This document shows, piece by piece, positions 58,213 to 64,000 of a DNA stretch of 64,000 nucleotides. The notes beneath the pieces are model-generated. The model had not been told where the DNA came from and made no database searches. It worked only from the letters and a program-made list of their open reading frames with translations. The position numbers and the translations under genes were made by a program. Each line of letters opens with the position of its first letter. Within the stretch, counting starts at the first letter, position 1. This DNA comes from Avimicrobium caecorum. GTDB taxonomy: Bacteria > Bacillota > Clostridia > Oscillospirales > Ruminococcaceae. The stretch lies in assembly GCA_904394705.1 (NCBI GenBank), contig CAJFNJ010000021.1, positions 117,363-181,362 on the forward strand, given 5' to 3'.

Positions 58213-59389
58213 GCTTTTCCCTTTCCAGTTTTTTGAGGAATTTCTCGATCTTGCGTACAGCGATCTTCAGATGCTGCAGCGAATAGCAATAGGAAATACG
58301 GATGTGTCCCTCGCCCCAGCTGCCAAAAGCGGAACCGGGAATCACAGCGACCCGTTCCTCCCGCAGCAGGCGCTCACAGAACTCCTCGCTGCTCAGACCG
58401 GTGCGCCGGATAGACGGGAACACATAGAAAGCACCCTGGGGCTGGAAGCACTCCAGACCGATGCGGTTGAGCTCACCCACCAGGTACTTGCCGCGCATAT
58501 CATATTCGTCCCGCATGGCCTCGATTTCCTCATCGCAGCTGCGGAGCGCCTCAACCGCTGCCAACTGGCTGGTGGTAGGCGCACACATGATGGCAAACTG
58601 ATGGATCTTGATCATCTCCCGGATCAGCGGAGCCGGGCCGACAGCATAACCCAGACGCCAGCCGGTCATGGCATAGGTCTTGGAGAAGCCGTTGACCACA
58701 ATGGTGCGCTCCCGCATTCCGTCAATGGAGGCAATGGAGACATGCTTCTTGCCGCCATAGGTGAGCTCGGCATAGATCTCATCGGACAGCACCAGGATAT
58801 TGGTATCCCGAAGCACTTCCGCAATGGCTTCGAGATCCTCCCGCTCCATAATGCCGCCGGTGGGGTTGTTGGGATAGGGGAAGATCAGCAGCTTGCTCTT
58901 GGGCGTAATAGCTGCCTTGAGTGCCTCGGCAGTGAGGCGGAAATCGTCCTCGAACCGGGTGGGAATGCTTACAACCTTCGCTCCGGTCAGGCGGGCAATG
59001 GGATCATAGGATACATAGCAGGGCTCGGGGATCAGGACCTCATCACCGGGATCGATCACCGCGCGGATCATCATATCGATGGCCTCAGAACCGCCGATGG
59101 TGACCATGGTCTCCTCTTCGGAATAGGAAAGCCCCATGCGGCGCTCAAGATAGCGGTCGATCTCCTGCTTGAGTTCCCGGAAACCGGCGTTGGGTGAATA
59201 GTGGGTACGGCCCCGTTCCAGCGATTCAATGCCGGCCTGACGGATGGCCCAGGGAGTCTGAAAATCCGGCTCACCGACACCCAGGGAAATCACATTCCCC
59301 ATCTCGGCAGCCAGTTCGGAAAATTTGCGAATCCCAGAAGGTTTGATCTCCTGTACCTTCCCGGACAAAAGGGAGCTATAGTCAATCAC
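58193..59389 (-). CDS. Class I/II aminotransferase, PLP-dependent
   Basis: 398 aa fold-type I enzyme. PLP lysine in VVNGFSKTYAMTGWRLGYAVG, substrate/PLP region YPNNPTGG, and C-terminal FEN-like SFGSWGEGHIRISYCYS match PatA/aspartate aminotransferase. Substrate not defined by sequence alone. It overlaps the Lrp gene stop by 4 bp, so this aminotransferase and an amino-acid-sensing regulator are coupled. Confidence 0.92.
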   Translation of the reverse strand: MIDYSSLLSGKVQEIKPSGIRKFSELAAEMGNVISLGVGEPDFQTPWAIRQAGIESLERGRTHYSPNAGFRELKQEIDRYLERRMGLSYSEEETMVTIGGSEAIDMMIRAVIDPGDEVLIPEPCYVSYDPIARLTGAKVVSIPTRFEDDFRLTAEALKAAITPKSKLLIFPYPNNPTGGIMEREDLEAIAEVLRDTNILVLSDEIYAELTYGGKKHVSIASIDGMRERTIVVNGFSKTYAMTGWRLGYAVGPAPLIREMIKIHQFAIMCAPTTSQLAAVEALRSCDEEIEAMRDEYDMRGKYLVGELNRIGLECFQPQGAFYVFPSIRRTGLSSEEFCERLLREERVAVIPGSAFGSWGEGHIRISYCYSLQHLKIAVRKIEKFLKKLEREKHENGQG

Positions 59390-59865
59390 AGGGTGGCTAC
59401 CTCTCTTTCGTCCATCTCATCGAGCGACACAAAGACGCCGAGTTCCTTATAGGTGCGCAGCACAAAGCTGGTGGAAGTGGACTGCACTGAATCCAGCGGT
59501 GCCAGACGGTGCGCCACGAACATGGCTACGTCCTTGAAGGTCTTGCCGGTAACAGTGAGGGCAATATCACAGGTACCGCTCATCAGATAGACGCTTTCCA
59601 CCTCGTCAAAACGGGCGATGATGCCGGCGATCTCCTCAAAGCCCATCCCCTTCTGCGGAGTGACTTTGAGCTCGATCCGGGCGTTGACATAATCCCGGTC
59701 GGTTTTGTCCCAGTCCACGATGGCCTTGTAGCCCTTGATGATCTTGCGTTCCTCATAGTCCGCGATCCGTGCGGCGACCTCCTCCTCCGATATAGAAAGC
59801 GCCGCAGCAAGCTGGGCATTGGTGAGTCTGGCATCTGCGGAGAGCAGAGTAAGCAGCTGGTCCAT
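59386..59865 (-). CDS. Lrp/AsnC family transcriptional regulator
   Basis: 159 aa. N-terminal winged HTH (LTNAQLAAALSISEEEVAARIADYEERKIIKGYKAIVD in essence) and RAM domain with VESVYLMSGTCDIALTVTG. It likely senses an amino acid and controls the aminotransferase it overlaps. RBS AAGGAGTGATATAAA. Promoter immediately upstream. Confidence 0.94.
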   Translation of the reverse strand: MDQLLTLLSADARLTNAQLAAALSISEEEVAARIADYEERKIIKGYKAIVDWDKTDRDYVNARIELKVTPQKGMGFEEIAGIIARFDEVESVYLMSGTCDIALTVTGKTFKDVAMFVAHRLAPLDSVQSTSTSFVLRTYKELGVFVSLDEMDEREVATL

Positions 59866-59899
59866 TTTATATCACTCCTTCAAAAAAATATGTAGTTCC

Positions 59900-59927
59900 A
59901 TTATATCACTGATTTTTGCGAAGTAAA
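59900..59927 (-). promoter_or_regulatory. Promoter of the lrp-aminotransferase-ispE unit
   Basis: On the minus strand TTTACT (59927-59922) and TATAAT (59905-59900) with 16 bp between, located just after the tmcAL stop. Confidence 0.65.
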
Positions 59928-59937
59928 GTGAAACATT

Positions 59938-61122
59938 TCATGCATTCCAGATCGCCGGTGCAGTGTAATCCGTCGCGCAGGGGCCCGGACACCGCAGAAT
60001 CCCCTGATAAAGGTCGGTGGAAAGCGCCTCCAGCCGGGCCTGTTCCGCCGCTGCGGAGCCGGAGCGTTCCAGCTCTGCCAGCGATGCGGAAACCGGCAGG
60101 CTGGCTGTCCCCGCCATGACCGAGAGGATCTCCCTGCCCCGCTCGTTGGCGCCCAGCACCCGCAGATAGGCCGGCAGTTCCTCTGCCATCTCCTGTGTAA
60201 CGCCCAGGAAGGCATGCATCATCATGCGGCGCAGACGAGCATGGGGATAGCGTTTTGTCTTTGCCAGAGTGAGGATCTCCTCCATGCTGCTGCCGCTGCG
60301 CATGGCGTTCCAGAAACGGTTCTCGATCCCCTCGGAGAGGTCGGGCAGCCGGGAGAACTCCTCTCTTTGCTGCCGGCGCAGAACACCCAGAACCGCCGCA
60401 TCCAGCCGCTGGGGGTCCGGGGTATGTCCGGCCTCCAGCTCGGCACGGTAAAGCTGTGCTGCCTCCTCCGGGACATAGGCGGCGATCTCCTCCGGCTGGG
60501 CAAGGGCACGCAGCCGGGAGGCGCTGGCAAAGCCCTCTGCGGCCTCCTCGGCATCGTGCTCCACAAAGGCCCGCCGCACTGCCATCGGACGGATCTTACT
60601 CCCCAGCTGACGCAGCGCCCGGAGATATTCCAGCGCCAGGGTGTCATTGGGTGAGGCAGTCAGCCCGGCAAAGCCGCTGCCGCACCGCTCCATGGCCCGG
60701 CTCACTGCCTGCGGGTAGGGCGCGCCGGACTCCAGCTCCCGGGCCAGGGCCTCCCGGAACTGCGGGGTGTCCAGCACTGCTGCCGCCTGTTCCAGACGGG
60801 CAGTGTCCCCGGATTCACTGCCGAAGCTGAGCATGTCCACGCAGCCCATCTTCTCTGCCACATAGACAGCGCCCAGTCCGAACCGCTGGGCCGGAGCACA
60901 GGCAAATGCAAGAGGAAGTTCCAGCACCAGATCCGCCCCGCCGGACAGTGCTGCCCGGGCACGGATATGTTTTTCCAGGAAAGCCGGTTCTCCCCGCTGG
61001 ACAAAATTGCCGCTCATCACCACAGCAATGTGTGTAGCGCCGTTTTTCCGGGTTTGGGCAATATGGTAAGCGTGTCCGTTGTGAAACGGATTGTATTCAG
61101 CGATTATTACAGCAATCCTCAC
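59938..61122 (-). CDS. tmcAL: tRNA(Met) cytidine acetate ligase
   Basis: 394 aa nucleotidyltransferase-like protein. HxGH motif in AEYNPFHNGHAYHI, then MSGNFVQRGEPAFLEKHIRA and LELPLAFACAPAQRFG. TmcAL activates acetate with ATP to acetylate C34 of elongator tRNA-Met. GTG start at 61122 after GGGAGAAACC. ackA, an acetate-handling gene, is divergent from it; this pairing is seen in other clostridia. Confidence 0.94.
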   Translation of the reverse strand: MRIAVIIAEYNPFHNGHAYHIAQTRKNGATHIAVVMSGNFVQRGEPAFLEKHIRARAALSGGADLVLELPLAFACAPAQRFGLGAVYVAEKMGCVDMLSFGSESGDTARLEQAAAVLDTPQFREALARELESGAPYPQAVSRAMERCGSGFAGLTASPNDTLALEYLRALRQLGSKIRPMAVRRAFVEHDAEEAAEGFASASRLRALAQPEEIAAYVPEEAAQLYRAELEAGHTPDPQRLDAAVLGVLRRQQREEFSRLPDLSEGIENRFWNAMRSGSSMEEILTLAKTKRYPHARLRRMMMHAFLGVTQEMAEELPAYLRVLGANERGREILSVMAGTASLPVSASLAELERSGSAAAEQARLEALSTDLYQGILRCPGPCATDYTAPAIWNA

Positions 61123-61149
61123 GGTTTCTCCCTTTCTCTCGCAAAATGC

Positions 61150-61201
61150 TTGAATTTTATTTTACAGTGTTATAATATAGAATAGTGAAATATAGTGTCA
61201 A
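61150..61201. promoter_or_regulatory. Overlapping divergent promoters of tmcAL and ackA
   Basis: Leftward: TTGACA (61201-61196) and TATATT (61179-61174), 16-bp spacer. Rightward: TTGAAT (61150-61155) and TATAAT (61171-61176), 15-bp spacer. The two -10 boxes share bases, so the promoters probably compete. Confidence 0.6.
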
Positions 61202-61245
61202 GCTATTTATCCAAGATCACAAAATTTAGTAGGAGGAATTACCCA

Positions 61246-62436
61246 ATGAAGGTTTTGGTAATCAACGCAGGAAGCTCCTCGCTGAAGTATCAGCTCATTG
61301 ATATGACTGACGAGAGCGTTCTGGCTAAGGGCCTGTGCGAGCGCATTGGCGTGGACGGCCGTATCGAGCACAAGAGAGCAGATGGTGTGAAGGTAGAAAA
61401 GAATCTGCCCTTCCCCACCCATAAGGAGGCTTTCCTGGCTCTGATCGATATGCTGACCACCGGCGAAGGCAAGGTTATCGACAGCATGGATGAGATCAAT
61501 GCTGTTGGTCACCGTGTGCTCCACGGCAGCGAGAAGTACAAGGTTTCCACTCTGGTAACCGATCAGGTTATCGAGGATATCTTTGCTTTCCGTGACCTCG
61601 GCCCTCTGCACAATCCTCCGCAGGCTACCGCTATGAAGGCCTGCCAGGAAGTATTCGGCAAGGATACCCCCATGGTTGCGGTATTCGATACCTCCTTCCA
61701 TCAGACCATGCCCGAAAAGGCTTACATGTTCCCCATCCCCTATGAGTACTATGAGAAGTACAGCATCCGTCGCTATGGCTTCCACGGCACCAGCCATCGG
61801 TTCATCTCCGGCCGCTACACTGAGCTGACCGGCCGTAAGGACCGTCTGATTGTCTGCCACCTGGGCAACGGCAGCTCCATTACTGCTGTAAAGGATGGCA
61901 AGTGCCTGGATACCTCCATGGGTCTGACCCCTCTGGACGGTTTCATCATGGGTACCCGCTGCGGTGGCATCGACCCCTCCATCGTTACCTTCCTGATGAA
62001 CAAGGAAGGCCTGACTGCTGATGAGATGTCTGACATCATGAACAAGAAGTCCGGCTTCCTGGGTGTATCCGGTATCTCCAGCGACTGCCGCGACCTGATC
62101 GCTGCTGCTGGCGAGGGCAACCACAGAGCTCAGCTGGCTCTGGATATGCTGGTATACCAGATCAAGAAGTTCATCGGCGGCTATGCTGCTGCTATGGGCG
62201 GCGTTGATGCAATCGCTTTCACCGGCGGTATCGGCGAGAACGACGGCAACCTGCGTAAGGAAGTTTGCGAGAACATGGAATACCTGGGTATCAAGTTCGA
62301 CGAAGAGAAGAACAAGGTACGCGGCGAGCAGAAGATCTCTGCTGATGACTCCAAGGTTGAGGTTTGGGTAATTCCCACCAACGAGGAGCTGCTCATTGCA
62401 AGAGATACTGTTGAGATCGTAAACAAGGCTAAGTAA
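61246..62436 (+). CDS. ackA: Acetate kinase
   Basis: 396 aa from ATG 61246, after AGGAGGAATTACCC; an earlier in-frame start lies upstream of that site. VLVINAGSSSLKYQL, FHGTSHRF, CHLGNGSSITAVKDG and TGGIGENDG are the ASKHA acetate-kinase motifs. It makes ATP from acetyl phosphate in fermentation. pta is not adjacent. Confidence 0.97.
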   Translation: MKVLVINAGSSSLKYQLIDMTDESVLAKGLCERIGVDGRIEHKRADGVKVEKNLPFPTHKEAFLALIDMLTTGEGKVIDSMDEINAVGHRVLHGSEKYKVSTLVTDQVIEDIFAFRDLGPLHNPPQATAMKACQEVFGKDTPMVAVFDTSFHQTMPEKAYMFPIPYEYYEKYSIRRYGFHGTSHRFISGRYTELTGRKDRLIVCHLGNGSSITAVKDGKCLDTSMGLTPLDGFIMGTRCGGIDPSIVTFLMNKEGLTADEMSDIMNKKSGFLGVSGISSDCRDLIAAAGEGNHRAQLALDMLVYQIKKFIGGYAAAMGGVDAIAFTGGIGENDGNLRKEVCENMEYLGIKFDEEKNKVRGEQKISADDSKVEVWVIPTNEELLIARDTVEIVNKAK

Positions 62437-62454
62437 TTCCGGCTCTGATCCAAC

Positions 62455-62492
62455 TAAAAAAGGACGAGGATTCATTCCTCGTCCTTTTTGTT
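62455..62492. terminator. Bidirectional terminator after ackA
   Basis: AAAAAAGGACGAGGA and TCCTCGTCCTTTTT stem with A/T-runs on both sides. Confidence 0.93.
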
Positions 62493-62496
62493 TTAT

Positions 62497-62997
62497 CTAT
62501 GTGCCCGGTTCCAGCCAGGGCAGGATCGCTTTGTAAGCCTCGGTCAGTGCCTCCATCTTCACAGCGCAGTTAGCCGGGCTGGTGGAAGGCAGCCGTACCG
62601 CCTCGATTCCGGTATGGGGTTTCTGCAGCCTGGTATACAGCTTCCAGGCGGTCGCCCCGGTGGTAAAGACTGCCTGTACCGGCGCATGGTCGAGGATCAC
62701 TGAGAGATCATTTGCCACCGGATTGCGGATGCTGGAATCGGATGCACCGGTGATCTCACATTCTGCCAGCACGTCCCACAGGGCGATCCGGTGCCGCAGC
62801 AGCATGGCCTTCTTTTCCGGGACAGACTGGGGCACCTCTTCCCCCAGCACCGCCGCCAGAACCCGCCAGAACCGGTTCTGCGGGTGCCCGTAGTAGAACT
62901 GCACCTCCCGGGACTTGGGCGACGGCATGGTGCCCAGAATCAGAACCCGGGATTCCGCGTCAAATACCGGCTCTATGGAATGGATAATGTGCTCCAT
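62497..62997 (-). CDS. DNA-deoxyinosine (hypoxanthine) glycosylase, UDG superfamily
   Basis: 166 aa. GTMPSPKSREVQFYYGHPQNRFWR at the active site (GTMPS..., YYGHPQNRFW) and the C-terminal RLPSTSPAN loop match UDG family 6 hypoxanthine glycosylases, which remove deaminated adenine. Start ATG follows GAGAGGAGC. The lipoprotein gene lies 30 bp upstream on the same strand. Confidence 0.88.
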   Translation of the reverse strand: MEHIIHSIEPVFDAESRVLILGTMPSPKSREVQFYYGHPQNRFWRVLAAVLGEEVPQSVPEKKAMLLRHRIALWDVLAECEITGASDSSIRNPVANDLSVILDHAPVQAVFTTGATAWKLYTRLQKPHTGIEAVRLPSTSPANCAVKMEALTEAYKAILPWLEPGT

Positions 62998-63027
62998 GCT
63001 CCTCTCCCCTGTATCACCTGTGAATGC

Positions 63028-63684
63028 TTACTCTGTAACCTGGCTGTCTGCCGCTTCCCGCTGATACCGCCAGGGGCTGATCTCCAGCGCGTTGCCCTGG
63101 GGCGGCAGGGACATGGTAAACGCACCGCTGTGCAGCACGCTGATCTCTGTGCCCTCCTTGAGGTCCTCAGCGTTCATATAGATCTGTGTGCTCTCACTGA
63201 TGTGGAACACCACTTCCTGCCCATTGGAATCGGTCAGGAGCAGATCGGTGACAGTGCCGTCCTCACTGGTGGTCACTTCCTTGATGGTACCATTGGTCAC
63301 CACCGATTCAGCCTGATCTGCCAGCTTGTTCACCGAGATGGCATCAGCCTGGGCCGGAGCCGACTCCTTGAGCGCGCCATAGTAAATCTCCACATACTCT
63401 CCCTCCTGGAAGGTGTTCTCCACCTCTTCCGGAAGTGTGAAAACAATGACCACTTCCCCATAATCCCGACCGTCATATTGTTCTACGGTCAGCTGCTGGC
63501 CTGAGGTTTCGGTCACAGTCCCTCGGTAGAGGGCTGCGTCCGCCACGACCGGAGGCTGAACTTCCGCCACCGAGGAGCTCTCCTGCTCCGAAGAAGAAGA
63601 TTCATTCCCCGCCTGATTCTGGGTACAGCCAGCCAGACTCATCATCATCAGTGCTGCCAGCAAAACTGCCATTATTTTTTTCAT
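63028..63684 (-). CDS. Putative lipoprotein with YobA-like features
   Basis: 218 aa. Signal peptide with lipobox LAGC (Cys20), a Ser/Glu-rich linker, then a beta-rich domain (about residues 50-215) with repeated strand patterns ALYRGTVTETSGQQLTVEQY and NGTIKEVTTSEDGTVTDLLL. Likely anchored outside the membrane; function unknown. OB-fold-like repeats suggest ligand binding, but this is weak. Confidence 0.75.
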   Translation of the reverse strand: MKKIMAVLLAALMMMSLAGCTQNQAGNESSSSEQESSSVAEVQPPVVADAALYRGTVTETSGQQLTVEQYDGRDYGEVVIVFTLPEEVENTFQEGEYVEIYYGALKESAPAQADAISVNKLADQAESVVTNGTIKEVTTSEDGTVTDLLLTDSNGQEVVFHISESTQIYMNAEDLKEGTEISVLHSGAFTMSLPPQGNALEISPWRYQREAADSQVTE

Positions 63685-63785
63685 ATCATCGCTTCCTTTC
63701 AGAATGGATTCATTTGTATAGTGTGAATCCGGAAGGATTTTGATGCATGAATTTTACCACTGGTTGGCATAAAATTGTAAGGCAA

Positions 63786-63818
63786 AAGAAAAATCCTGGT
63801 CTCTTGCGAAACCAGGAT
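63786..63818 (-). terminator. Terminator of the tRNA pair
   Basis: On the minus strand ATCCTGGT / ACCAGGAT with TTTTCTTTT after it. The space between it and the lipoprotein start (63685-63785) shows nothing more than a possible weak promoter. Confidence 0.85.
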
Positions 63819-63823
63819 CTCTT

Positions 63824-63897
<74 letters not shown>

Positions 63898-63914
63898 AAC
63901 GCCAAATAAAAAAA

Positions 63915-63990
63915 TGGAGCGGGTTACGAGGCTCGAACTCGCTACCTCCACCTTGGCAAGGTGGCGCTCTACCAGATGAGCTAAACCCGC
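63915..63990 (-). tRNA. tRNA-Gly (GCC)
   Basis: 76 nt including an encoded CCA. Acceptor GCGGGTT / AACCCGC with discriminator T; anticodon GCC in CTTGCCAAGG; T-loop GAGTTCGAGCC. It is 17 bp upstream of tRNA-Cys and both likely share a transcript. Confidence 0.97.
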
Positions 63991-64000
63991 TTATTTTTGG

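Overview
The window is a gene-dense stretch of a spore-forming, GC-rich member of the Clostridia, most likely the Oscillospiraceae/Ruminococcaceae branch. The evidence is a complete spoIIIA operon plus spoIIM-like, spoIIR and cwlD-like genes, a T-box leader on tyrS, GatAB, a SCIFF peptide with its radical-SAM maturase, and a DtxR-linked Feo system. I see no rRNA operon, CRISPR array, prophage, insertion sequence or transposase. The genus is inference.

Layout. 1-3157: 3' end of gatA, gatB and a flavodoxin-ferredoxin protein. 3239-18659: a long rightward cluster with spoIIIAA-AH, an Asp23-family gene, nusB, an M22/TsaD-like gene, xseA-xseB-ispA, a PAP2-like gene, dxs, tlyA, nadK, argR and recN. 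18656-20400: a strong promoter, a tyrosine T-box and tyrS. 20401-23908: asd facing away from queA-tgt. 24016-26570: yajC, a TIGR04086-like membrane protein, scfA and scfB. 26642-28313: a SpoIIM-like gene convergent with a XerC/D-type recombinase. 28335-29063: about 700 bp of AT-richer DNA with no convincing gene but two strong inverted repeats. 29064-33913, leftward: an ABC permease and adaptor without an ATPase, radA, a cwlD-like amidase and an acetyltransferase. 34008-37293, leftward: two FeoA-like proteins, FeoB, a Cys-rich FeoB-associated peptide and a DtxR-like regulator, with repeated GTTAGT/ACTAAC operators. 37600-42894: a BceRS-type two-component system and a BceAB-type transporter with a peptidoglycan glycosyltransferase (GT51) between them. 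42979-49491, leftward: purE-F-M-N-H-D. 49861-51295: SPFH and NfeD. 51627-53683: DUF5685, a J-domain protein with a Cys-rich tail and a membrane protein. 53722-63990: DUF378, a small unknown gene, a MazF-like toxin, acetyltransferase, purine nucleoside phosphorylase, spoIIR, ispE, an aminotransferase with an Lrp regulator, tmcAL, ackA, a DNA glycosylase, a lipoprotein, and tRNA-Cys and tRNA-Gly.

How it works together. Much of the window is conserved core: tRNA-dependent amidation, engulfment-stage sporulation, isoprenoid synthesis (ispA, dxs, ispE), DNA repair (xseAB, recN, radA), tRNA modification (queA, tgt, tmcAL) and de novo purine synthesis. The accessory points of most interest are the Bce-type module carrying its own GT51 enzyme, the SCIFF precursor with a seventh cysteine, the DUF5685/J-protein/membrane trio, the adaptor-permease pair lacking an ATPase, and several compact promoter arrangements (convergent overlapping promoters at asd/queA, overlapping -10 boxes at tmcAL/ackA).

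Limits: all family calls come from reading motifs and comparing with remembered families; no database search was run. Promoters and terminators are pattern calls.
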